From Sutcliffiella deserti (GTDB taxonomy: Bacteria; Bacillota; Bacilli; Bacillales; Bacillaceae_I): DNA of 64,000 bases. The stretch spans positions 248,001 through 312,000 of the forward strand of contig NZ_JAIQDB010000002.1 of the NCBI RefSeq assembly GCF_020037475.1. The letters run 5' to 3'. The translations under genes were made by a program, and so were the position numbers. Below are positions 16,732 to 24,197 of this stretch, piece by piece. The stretch's first letter is position 1, and each line of letters begins with the position of its first letter. Under the pieces are notes generated by a model. It was not told the origin of the DNA. It worked only from the letters and a program-made list of their open reading frames with translations, and did no database searches.

Positions 16732-17460
16732 GTGATTAATCAAACGAGCCCTATGCCTTTACATAGTCAGCTTCGTAATCTTCTTGAAAAAGAGATTATG
16801 AAAGGGAGCTTTGAAAAGAAAATTCCCAGCGAAAGAGATTTGATGGAGCGTTACCAGCTTAGTAGGACAACAATAAGGGAAGCGATTTCTTCCTTGGTTC
16901 ATGATGGATTGCTAGAGAAAGTGCATGGAAAGGGAACATTCATTAAAAAAAATCCCCCTGTTCATGAGTGGATGAACACGTTAAACAGCTTTACCAAAAC
17001 TATTGAAAATACTGGTCTTGAGCCTGGTTCCAAGCTCATTGCTCATGGGTATACCAATTCACCTAAAAATTATTTCGATTTACTTCAGTGTCCTGATGGC
17101 TACTTCATAGAACGACTTCGCTATGCCTCTCATTATCCAATTGCGATGGAAAGACATTATTATTCTACCGAAATTGGAAAAAAACTTGCCTCTTATGACC
17201 TTAACTCTATTGTTATTTATGATGTGCTAGAACAAGACTTTGGGCTGCAGCTATGGGAAACGTACGAGACTATTTCCTGCAGGGGTGCCAATAAAAAGGA
17301 AGCAGAGTTATTAAATGTGCAAGAGAAAACTAGTTTGCTTGAGATGGAAAGGATACTCTATGACCAGACTGGTCAATCAATAGAATGCTTGAAAAGCGTG
17401 TATCGACCAGATATGTTCGCATTTAAAATAAAACGTTTAAGAAATGGGGGAAGTGTATGA
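16732..17460 (+). CDS. GntR/HutC-family transcriptional regulator (UTRA domain)
   Basis: 242 residues: winged-helix domain (about 1-70; PLHSQLRNLLEKEI, then IPSERDLMERYQLSRTTIREA) and a UTRA ligand-binding domain (about 90-235). Starts at GTG 16732, with GGAGGTGA 10 bases upstream. It is divergent from the acetamidase and has its own operator-covered promoter. Its stop codon overlaps, as ATGA, the start of a broken thiamine-diphosphate enzyme gene that was probably its original downstream target. The ligand is unknown; a nitrogen- or sulfonate-related compound would suit the neighbours (inference). Confidence 0.88.
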   Translation: MINQTSPMPLHSQLRNLLEKEIMKGSFEKKIPSERDLMERYQLSRTTIREAISSLVHDGLLEKVHGKGTFIKKNPPVHEWMNTLNSFTKTIENTGLEPGSKLIAHGYTNSPKNYFDLLQCPDGYFIERLRYASHYPIAMERHYYSTEIGKKLASYDLNSIVIYDVLEQDFGLQLWETYETISCRGANKKEAELLNVQEKTSLLEMERILYDQTGQSIECLKSVYRPDMFAFKIKRLRNGGSV

Positions 17461-17558
17461 GCTTAAAGGTAAAGCTAGTTAAAAAACAAAAAATTAAGAT
17501 GACACCGAGCGAGGCTATTGTTGAAACACTTTTGGCAGAAGGCGTGGAACATATTTAG
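17457..17558 (+). pseudogene. N-terminal remnant of a thiamine-diphosphate-dependent enzyme
   Basis: Starts at an ATG overlapping the gntR stop. After 14 codons it reads MTPSEAIVETLLAEGVEHI, then meets a TAG. This is the N-terminal signature of ThDP enzymes of the acetolactate synthase/sulfoacetaldehyde acetyltransferase (Xsc) group, where it normally continues FGIVGS. The remaining 550 or so residues are absent; the sequence after the stop is unrelated, so a deletion is likely. The exact enzyme cannot be told from 19 residues; Xsc is a guess. Confidence 0.5.
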
Positions 17559-17655
17559 CAAGGTGCAAGATGCAAGACGGCTAGGCTGATTATTGATTGC
17601 GTCTTAGCAGGTGGCCCCAAAATTAATTGAGGGAGAGACGCCTTAAATTCCCCCC

Positions 17656-17701
17656 AAAAAAAGAGCTGCCGAGTTTCCCTGCTTTGCTTGGAAATCTCGG
17701 C
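17656..17701 (-). terminator. terminator of the PadR-DUF2812 operon
   Basis: On the minus strand GCCGAGATTTCC pairs with GGAAACTCGGC (plus 17668-17701), followed by a T-run (plus A-run 17656-17662). Confidence 0.85.
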
Positions 17702-17712
17702 TAGTCCGTTTT

Positions 17713-18270
17713 TCAATGTCTGTTTTTTTGAAGTTTATTCACTCGATAAACATATCCGAGATAAGGCAAACCTGTGAAAACCAGCCCGATTAATGAAAGA
17801 GAGAGAAGAACCGTTTCGACAATTTTTACAGTACCTTCAAATCCAGTGAATAAGGAAAAGTGAGAAATCAGGAAAGATACTGCCATGATTAAGAATGTAA
17901 CCACAACCATTACCAATGCTCCCTTGCCCATCACCTTTTTCTCGTTTTCGTATTTTTCGACGACCGAGTCTTTGTCGGTATAGATAGGAGCTGTTCCTGG
18001 TGAGGCGCTATAAAGGTGGATATAATTTGCTAACGAACCCATGTGCGTCCAGCCTGCCTCTTCGAAAAAGGCAAAGTAATCGCTATCTGCATCTTTGCGA
18101 TAATCAAGTGAATATTGGAGCTCCTGACTTTGTCCTTTTTTCATCTTATAGCCCATAAAGGCAAATCGATCGAATATCCACCCTTTGCGAGCGAGCCTCT
18201 CCAGTTTTACCATGTCCTTTTCTTCATCAAATGCCAATCCGCCGCTTATCACATACTTCGTTTCTCTCAT
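17713..18270 (-). CDS. DUF2812 membrane protein
   Basis: 185 residues: a soluble N-terminal DUF2812 domain (about 1-110; WIFDRFAFMGYKMKKG and YSLDYRK) and two C-terminal membrane helices (about 115-140 and 150-175). Its ATG overlaps the end of the PadR-type regulator gene by 4 bases (ATGA), so the two are co-translated. PadR-DUF2812 pairs are common in Firmicutes, with the membrane protein as regulated output; its role is unknown. Confidence 0.85.
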   Translation of the reverse strand: MRETKYVISGGLAFDEEKDMVKLERLARKGWIFDRFAFMGYKMKKGQSQELQYSLDYRKDADSDYFAFFEEAGWTHMGSLANYIHLYSASPGTAPIYTDKDSVVEKYENEKKVMGKGALVMVVVTFLIMAVSFLISHFSLFTGFEGTVKIVETVLLSLSLIGLVFTGLPYLGYVYRVNKLQKNRH

Positions 18271-18608
18271 TCTACATCTTCTCCTTTCTGATCGAAAATA
18301 AGTTTTGCATGCATAATCATTTTTTCCCTGCGTTTCACATCTTTTATTAGCAATTCAATCCCTTTTTTTGTAGCAATATACGTTTTTCGCTTATCTACCT
18401 CATCACCAAGCTGCTCGATCATACCTGCCGTTAAAAGCTTCTTAATGGTGGTATACATGGATGCTGGACCAATCGTAAATTGCTTTTCCGTTAACTCTTC
18501 AATGTTTCTCATAATAAGATAGCCGTGTCTTGCTTCAACTAGTGAGAGCAAAATATAGTACGACGTATCTGTCAGTTCACCTGTTTCAAGTACATCATTT
18601 CGAGCCAT
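18267..18608 (-). CDS. PadR-family transcriptional regulator
   Basis: 113 residues with the PadR winged-helix core: SYYILLSLVEARHGYLIM (helices 1-2), then the recognition region TIGPASMYTTIKKLLTAGMI and the wing (KRKTYIATKKGIELL). No C-terminal dimerisation extension beyond one helix, so it belongs to the short PadR-s2 group. Two palindromic ATATATC..GATATAT sites directly upstream are the probable operator and imply autorepression. First gene of a two-gene operon. Confidence 0.9.
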   Translation of the reverse strand: MARNDVLETGELTDTSYYILLSLVEARHGYLIMRNIEELTEKQFTIGPASMYTTIKKLLTAGMIEQLGDEVDKRKTYIATKKGIELLIKDVKRREKMIMHAKLIFDQKGEDVE

Positions 18609-18630
18609 TTGATCACCGCCATTCTCCTTT

Positions 18631-18681
18631 ATATCGTTTAATGATATATCATTAAATATAATATATCGTTTAATGATATAT
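18631..18681 (-). promoter_or_regulatory. double palindromic operator of the PadR operon
   Basis: ATATCGTTTAATGATAT occurs at 18631-18647 and again within ATATATCGTTTAATGATATAT at 18661-18681, 32 bp apart (about three helical turns), so both sites face the same side of the DNA. They cover the region where the promoter must lie. Confidence 0.75.
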
Positions 18682-18854
18682 GTGTCAATAGCTGTTAATT
18701 AATTTGCATTTTATAAGGCGAAAATAGTTCTCTTTGTGCGTTGGAGTGGCGGGGGAGGGTTAAGCAGTTTTTAGTTTCGCTATAGGCCGTCGTTGTTCTC
18801 CACGAAATGTTACCCGATACCCTGCTTATTCTCAAGTGAGCCTATTAACATAAC

Positions 18855-18904
18855 AAAAAGCCTGTCCACCCAACGCTCGATAGCGAAGGGGGGACAGGCC
18901 TTTG
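18855..18904. terminator. terminator of the LRR surface protein gene, possibly bidirectional
   Basis: GCCTGTCC (18860-18867) pairs with GGACAGGC (18892-18899) around a further short stem, with A-run before and T-run after. Confidence 0.8.
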
Positions 18905-18959
18905 TTTTACTTGATAGATTTGGTTAATTTCTACCACCTCGACTTGATCTAATCGAGAT

Positions 18960-21674
18960 TTAGATTACTCTTGTTCTTCTTGCAAAAAGCAAAGCACCAA
19001 AACCAACAAGTAACAAAGCAAACCCTACAAGAATATAATTCATTGTATTTGTAGCAGTTACCGGTAATTTATTGCCTTCTGCTTTTTTATCAGTACTAGT
19101 TTTTGTATCTTTTTCTTTCTTTGTTCCATCAGTATTTTTATCGTCTACTGGTTTTCCTACAGGTGTTTCTTCTTTGTCTTCTTCAACTGGTGCAGGATTT
19201 TCATCTTCCTCGTCTGCTTCAAGAGGAAGAGTGGAAACAGTGATTTCGTTTAAGTCTAACCAGTTGCCTTCAGCATCAAAAGCGGCTATAGCAATGTCAT
19301 AGGAAGTATCTGAATGTAGGTCTGTGAAAAGGTAATAGCCTTCTCCAACTGTATCGACCCATTCCTGATCTACCATTATTTCATAATAAGCAATTTCTTC
19401 TTCGCCTTCATATGTCCAATCAATTTCAATGCTGTTATCTGTCACATCAAGTACATTGATATCGATTAGGGAGGATCCATAATAATCGTCTTCATCCAAA
19501 TATACTACTACTCCTCTAGCAATAAGTTCATCCACAATTGCAAGTTCTGGAGTACCTTCTTCAAATGTTAATCCTTCAATTCCAAATAAACTTACTTCCA
19601 TTAAATAATCTAGTGTCAAAAGTACGCTAAGATCAGAAACGGCTGTATGGTGCAGATATAGATATTCCAGATCTGACAGTGTGTCCAATACGGAGATATC
19701 CGTAATCGGGTTTCCGGAAATATCTAAGCTAAATAGATACATATCTTTTAAAGCATCAATATTTGTTAGAGCGTTATCTGCAATACTTAAGTGCCCTAAA
19801 TACTGAAGGTTCTTCAATGGTGTCAGGCTTTCAATCATATTTCCTTGAAGGTCCAAGGATTCCAGGTTATAAGCGTATTCTAAGCCAGAAATGTCACTGA
19901 TTTGCATATGTGAAGCATACAGATAATATAATCGGTCCATATCTGATTGGTAGATTACACGATCTGGCAGGTGAAGGGACTGACGAATTGCTTCGTCTAA
20001 ACCAGCATCAGCAATAGTGATAATATCACCTGTTGGAAGAGGAAGTGTCCTAGCCAATGTAAAAGCCTCATCAACGAACTCTCCATCCTGATTATACATT
20101 TCTACTAAAATATCGTATTCTGTATCTGCCTTTAAATTTGTAACAAGTAGGTAATTTTCGATTGTTTCTTCATAAAGAGTACCATCAACATATACTTTGT
20201 ATTGATATTCATGGTAAAGGTCCTCTTCGTTCTCGAAGCTGTACCACCAGGAAAGGAATATACTTTCCTCTGATGTACCTTCTGTCCATAGGTCAAAATA
20301 CGGGAAAAACTCCTCATCGAAAAGGTCCACATATACTCCTGCATCCTGCCATACATTTAATATATTCCACACTGAAGACCCTTCGGAAAGGTCAAGATTA
20401 GTACCAAGTAATGTCACTGAAGTAAGATGTGTCAGCTTAAGCAGTACATCAATATTGGAAATGTTCGTGTCATTCAAATAAAGGTATTCAATATTTGTTA
20501 ACTTTTCTAAATGTTGGATATCTGAAACCGGGTTACCTGCCAACCATAAAATATAGAGGTTGGTTAAGTTGCTTAAAGGTGTGATATCGGTAATATTGTT
20601 TCCTTCCAAATCCAAATCGTACAACTTAGTTAAATTGGCTAGAGGGCTTACATCTGAAATGTTATTAAAATAAAGAGCAAGGACCTCTAAGTTAACCGCT
20701 TTTTCCAAACCTTCAAGGCTTGTAATATTCATATCAGCAGCATAAAGCTCTGTTAAATTCACTACATCACTTTCATATAGATCTCTTGAAATACCGTAAT
20801 GATCTTTAATAGCCTGGGCTAAGTTAACATCTGCAAATACAGCCTTCTCTCCAGTTGGAGCTGGTAGTGTAGTGATTTCCAGACTGTTTTCCAATAAAAG
20901 AACATTAGAAGATGTAAGGGCTTTTACCGTCACTTCATATGTTGTATTTGCTGTTAAATTATTGAAGGTGTAATCCATAAATCTTCTAGAAGAACCGGAT
21001 TCGATGAGATTACCGTCAAGGTATAACTCGTATTTCGCTAGTGATCGATCATTTTCACTAATATAACCATACCATAAAACATTAAAGCCACTATCATTCA
21101 CATACATTTTTTCGATTGCTAAGAAAGGTTCTTCCATAAAATCATCTTTGATACTTTCTTCAATGGAAGCATCTTTTTTTGTAACAGGTTCTTTTTCTTC
21201 TTCCACATTGGAGTCTACTTCTTCCACGTTAGAGTCTACTTCCTCTACATTAGAGTCCCCATTCTCTTGATTCGAGGCAGGAGCTTCCAACGTAATCGTT
21301 ATTGCTGGGCTAGTAAAAATAGTATCGTTTGAATTCCATGCAATACTATATTCAATGCTATGACCACTTGGTGCCACTTCGTCAAGATATGTATAGACGT
21401 GTGTGCCCTCCGCGGATTGCTCTTCTAGTAATTCTGGTGAGATTTCCTCGGATACCCCATCTTTTACTAATGAAAAGCTTTCGTTTTCACCAGTTACTTC
21501 ATTATTACTGTGTGTTTCCCAAACAAGCGAAACGCCTTCTTCTGTTTGCACTACTTTCGTTAAAAGAACACCAGCGTCTTCTGCAGTACCTTCTGCATTT
21601 ACAAAAGCTGGGCTTAATAATGAAAGAAGTAAAGTAAATACAACAACTACATTAAGCAAAAAATGCTTTTTCAA
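18960..21674 (-). CDS. LPxTA-anchored leucine-rich-repeat/FN3-like surface protein
   Basis: 904-residue surface protein. Order: signal peptide (1-27, ending NAEG); beta-rich domain; three copies of an acidic EEVDSNV repeat (about 145-165); FN3-like domain (about 180-275); SDS22/internalin-type LRR block 1 (about 280-430; repeats such as NLTKLYDLDLEGNNITDI); second FN3-like domain (about 455-545); LRR block 2 (about 550-705); third FN3-like domain (about 735-815); Lys/Glu/Asp linker; LPVTA sorting signal, membrane helix and ARRTR tail. The doubled LRR-FN3 unit points to an internal duplication. Sorting motif LPxTA matches the amylopullulanase and suits the class D sortases in this window. Internalin-like LRRs bind proteins; the ligand is unknown. 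It stands alone with its own terminator. Confidence 0.9.
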   Translation of the reverse strand: MKKHFLLNVVVVFTLLLSLLSPAFVNAEGTAEDAGVLLTKVVQTEEGVSLVWETHSNNEVTGENESFSLVKDGVSEEISPELLEEQSAEGTHVYTYLDEVAPSGHSIEYSIAWNSNDTIFTSPAITITLEAPASNQENGDSNVEEVDSNVEEVDSNVEEEKEPVTKKDASIEESIKDDFMEEPFLAIEKMYVNDSGFNVLWYGYISENDRSLAKYELYLDGNLIESGSSRRFMDYTFNNLTANTTYEVTVKALTSSNVLLLENSLEITTLPAPTGEKAVFADVNLAQAIKDHYGISRDLYESDVVNLTELYAADMNITSLEGLEKAVNLEVLALYFNNISDVSPLANLTKLYDLDLEGNNITDITPLSNLTNLYILWLAGNPVSDIQHLEKLTNIEYLYLNDTNISNIDVLLKLTHLTSVTLLGTNLDLSEGSSVWNILNVWQDAGVYVDLFDEEFFPYFDLWTEGTSEESIFLSWWYSFENEEDLYHEYQYKVYVDGTLYEETIENYLLVTNLKADTEYDILVEMYNQDGEFVDEAFTLARTLPLPTGDIITIADAGLDEAIRQSLHLPDRVIYQSDMDRLYYLYASHMQISDISGLEYAYNLESLDLQGNMIESLTPLKNLQYLGHLSIADNALTNIDALKDMYLFSLDISGNPITDISVLDTLSDLEYLYLHHTAVSDLSVLLTLDYLMEVSLFGIEGLTFEEGTPELAIVDELIARGVVVYLDEDDYYGSSLIDINVLDVTDNSIEIDWTYEGEEEIAYYEIMVDQEWVDTVGEGYYLFTDLHSDTSYDIAIAAFDAEGNWLDLNEITVSTLPLEADEEDENPAPVEEDKEETPVGKPVDDKNTDGTKKEKDTKTSTDKKAEGNKLPVTATNTMNYILVGFALLLVGFGALLFARRTRVI

Positions 21675-21918
21675 CTAAAACCAATCCCCCGATTCTATTA
21701 AATTCTCTATCTAACAAAATGATTATACTCGCAATGTTCAGAAAAGGGAATTACTTTTTATGTAATATTTTTATATAAAATGTAAATTATTTTGTTGACA
21801 AAATTCGGATATAGTAAACTATTAATTTGCTATAGTTTAGGGTGGGGATAGTGACTGTGAGGGAGGAGAAGTGCGGAATAGATTGATAAAAGAAGGGAAT
21901 TTTCATACAAAGCTTCTC

Positions 21919-21986
21919 ATATACAATAAAAAAGAAGGCGCCATTAAGGTTTACCCTTAAAGAAGCCTTCTTTTTTATTGTATATG
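21919..21986. terminator. long perfect inverted repeat, terminator of the 58-residue gene
   Basis: CATATACAATAAAAAAGAAG(GC) at 21919-21940 is the exact reverse complement of 21965-21986, 22-bp arms around a loop that has its own small stem (TTAAGG/CCTTAA). A- and T-runs inside the arms let it work in both directions. Confidence 0.85.
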
Positions 21987-22023
21987 TAGGTCATGTTGTT
22001 GCGGCTACCCCAGAAAAGCAAAT

Positions 22024-22200
22024 CTAGCAAACCAAGTTTTGAAGCTTGGCCCGGCATAGGTTAGCTTCCAGCTTGTGATGTTCTGCTTTAGCCATAATGG
22101 ACGCTTTTAACTCTTGATCCAGACAATCCTTGGCTATAGCCGAACAATAAGTAAACCTCATTGTGTGCCATAAGTACTGTAAGATGCGTATGAACTTCAT
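22024..22200 (-). CDS. 58-residue protein under a c-di-GMP riboswitch
   Basis: Small basic protein (begins MKFIRILQYLWHTMRFTY, ends LCRAKLQNLVC), rich in Ala, Leu and Lys, with three cysteines. It is probably helical: an amphipathic N-terminal helix, then a charged helix (LDQELKASIMAKAEHHKLEA). The ATG at 22200 has AAAGGAGG 7 bases upstream; a start at 22221 in the same frame has none. A c-di-GMP-I aptamer lies directly upstream and its 3' flank contains CCTCC, complementary to this ribosome binding site, so translation is probably the controlled step. No family recognised. A conserved riboswitch in front makes it a real gene; its role, perhaps as a small c-di-GMP effector, is unknown. Confidence 0.8.
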   Translation of the reverse strand: MKFIRILQYLWHTMRFTYCSAIAKDCLDQELKASIMAKAEHHKLEANLCRAKLQNLVC

Positions 22201-22207
22201 AGCGTTT

Positions 22208-22325
22208 CCTCCTTTTCTCATAAATCAACGGAGGTTGATGCGGGTAACTGGCTGACAAGTTTCAAAACACAAACTTTAGTCCCTATAGTTTTGCGTCACT
22301 AGCTTACACTAGCTTTGCCTTTTTC
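22208..22325 (-). promoter_or_regulatory. cyclic di-GMP-I (GEMM) riboswitch with ribosome-binding-site sequestration
   Basis: Minus strand reads AAAAAGGCAAAGC, hairpin CTAGTGTAAGCTAG, TGACGCAAAACTATAGGGAC, second stem, then CAGCCAGTTACCCGC: the conserved blocks of the class-I aptamer (22239-22325). CCTCC (plus 22230-22234) follows and can pair either with its own flank (CAAC/GTTG) or with the GGAGG ribosome binding site (plus 22208-22212). There is no terminator between aptamer and gene. This indicates translational control, unlike the copy at 10396. Confidence 0.87.
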
Positions 22326-22468
22326 CATGATTTATGAAATACCTTCTCATTATAATGCTTATGGTGATTATTTATATAGGCATTTAGACTTAGTTTGTCG
22401 GATTTAGTCGAATATCACCATTGTTAACTGGTTATATTTGATATTCCGCTATACAGCTCATTTAACTG

Positions 22469-22504
22469 AACAGGGTGACTCTCCATATGGAAAGTCACCC
22501 TGTT
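22469..22504. terminator. hairpin downstream of the dehydrogenase gene
   Basis: AACAGGGTGACT (22469-22480) pairs with AGTCACCCTGTT (22493-22504) around a 12-base loop. The stem is perfect but the T-run is poor on either side; it is probably the 3' end of the dehydrogenase transcript. Confidence 0.55.
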
Positions 22505-22535
22505 CTCTTGATGTGCTTGGATATATTTGTTAAAA

Positions 22536-22548
22536 GGGGCCAGACCCC
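22536..22548. repeat. GGGGCC..CCCC gene-end element, copy 3
   Basis: GGGGCCAGACCCC lies 5 bases beyond the dehydrogenase stop codon. It compares with the elements at 7689 and 9696, each also at a gene end. Confidence 0.45.
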
Positions 22549-22553
22549 TATTA

Positions 22554-23933
22554 CTAGTACAGCTTCCCTTGCTTATATAGAACAGTTGATAGTTTCATGA
22601 CAGAATGGATGTAGCAGTTCTGTCGAAGTGGGAAGGGGTCGCCGAAGTAGGCGGGGAGGATGCTGTCCATGGTTGTTTTCATTTGTTGGTGCAGCAACTG
22701 GTACACTTGGTCCTCGGAATAGAATTGTGTTTCACGGCCTTGCATCCATTCGAAGTAGGAGACAATAACCCCGCCGGCATTTGCAAGGATGTCAGGTATG
22801 ATGATGACTCCTTTGTCGCTCAGGTATTTGTCTGCTTCACTTGTTACGGGTGCATTGGCTCCTTCCACGATAATTCTTGCTTTTATTTTGTCCATGTTTT
22901 TCTCGTGTACTTGATCTTCCAGTGCAGCAAGGATCAGAACGTCCATATCAAGATATAACAATTCGCTGCGGTCTTGGATCTCTGCCTTTATTCCTGCTTC
23001 CTCCAGCTGTTCTATAGTTGTAGGAAGATCGCTGTTATGGAGTGAGGTATAACGTACAAGTGCAGGAATATCTAACCCATCAGGATTATATAATGTAACG
23101 TTTTTATCGCTGACCGCCACGACCTTGTTCTCTAAGTACTGACACTGGAATGCCTCGAGAGCTGCAACAGATCCTACATTACCAAAGCCTTGTACCCCAA
23201 TTTTCAAAGGCTTTCCATCGTAGTCCAATGCCGTTTTTGCAAAAGGATTATCGTTATTGGTAAGAAACTTTCTTTGCTCTTTCATGAAGTCGTACAGCAT
23301 GTAGCGGAAGGTAAAATAGACGCCCTTACCAGTTGCTTCACGACGGCCAAGAGAACCGCCGTTGACGATGCTTTTACCTGTAAAGCTTCCTTTATATGCC
23401 TGACCTGGTCGGATGCTTTTGTATTCTGCCATCATCCAGTCCATTTCCCGTTCGCCTGACCCCATATCCGGTGCTGGAATATCTTTGTCAGGTCCGATGA
23501 TATCACTGAAATACTGGACATATTTTTTGCAAATAAGATGCAGGTCTTTCTCCGAAAAGGAGCGAGGGTCCAGGATGATTCCCCCCTTACCTCCTCCGTA
23601 AGGTACGTCATGAAGCGCATTTTTTAAGGTCATTAGGGAAGCAAGATTAATTACTTCCTCTTCATTAACGGACTCATGAAAACGTATGCCCCCCTTATAT
23701 GGGCCAAGCGCGTTATTATGCTGAACACGAAAGGCAGGTATCCTGACAACGCTTCCATTTTCTAAAGCAATCCGAAGAAAGGACTTATGTACATGATTTG
23801 GAGTGGAAAGTATGGCTCCTAAAGAGGTGAATGCCTGTTCTCGATCATTTCCCTGTAGACCAGGGAGAAATGCGGTGTCCTCCAGTAAAGCGTTCAATGA
23901 ATCTTGTACAATTTGTTTCGTTTGGCTAACCAT
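22554..23933 (-). CDS. Glu/Leu/Phe/Val-type NAD(P)-dependent dehydrogenase
   Basis: 459-residue oxidative deaminase of the glutamate dehydrogenase superfamily. Substrate domain: KGGIRFHESV, the catalytic-lysine segment VPYGGGKGGI and PAPDMGSGEREMDWM; nucleotide domain: GVQGFGNVGSVAA (Rossmann glycine motif), and VEGANAPVTSEAD near the end. It is longer than the usual 420-residue RocG/GudB enzymes because of an insert (TNNDNPFAKTALDYDGKP, about 245-265). Glutamate is the most likely substrate, but leucine/valine dehydrogenation cannot be excluded by eye. The ATG at 23933 (MVSQTKQ) has GAGGAAG upstream; the longer frame to 23975 has no such site. Single gene. Confidence 0.88.
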   Translation of the reverse strand: MVSQTKQIVQDSLNALLEDTAFLPGLQGNDREQAFTSLGAILSTPNHVHKSFLRIALENGSVVRIPAFRVQHNNALGPYKGGIRFHESVNEEEVINLASLMTLKNALHDVPYGGGKGGIILDPRSFSEKDLHLICKKYVQYFSDIIGPDKDIPAPDMGSGEREMDWMMAEYKSIRPGQAYKGSFTGKSIVNGGSLGRREATGKGVYFTFRYMLYDFMKEQRKFLTNNDNPFAKTALDYDGKPLKIGVQGFGNVGSVAALEAFQCQYLENKVVAVSDKNVTLYNPDGLDIPALVRYTSLHNSDLPTTIEQLEEAGIKAEIQDRSELLYLDMDVLILAALEDQVHEKNMDKIKARIIVEGANAPVTSEADKYLSDKGVIIIPDILANAGGVIVSYFEWMQGRETQFYSEDQVYQLLHQQMKTTMDSILPAYFGDPFPLRQNCYIHSVMKLSTVLYKQGKLY

Positions 23934-24197
23934 TTTACTTCCTCGCTTTCTTATAGAATTTAACGGAGCGTTCATACAAATGGTCTACCCTGTTTGGGAA
24001 AAATTCAAAAGTCCTGTAGGTCACTTTCTGATAGGCTGTTTTCGCATTGATTGCTGCCGTACTCTTTCTCTGATTAAAAATTTTTCCTGATTTTGTGTGA
24101 ATAGGAAAGTGAAAAACCCTATTGTTTACAGTAGCAACTCTTTGAGAGAAGACCCTTCAAGAGCCTTCTGAATTAACCAAGGAAGGGAGCTTAAAGC

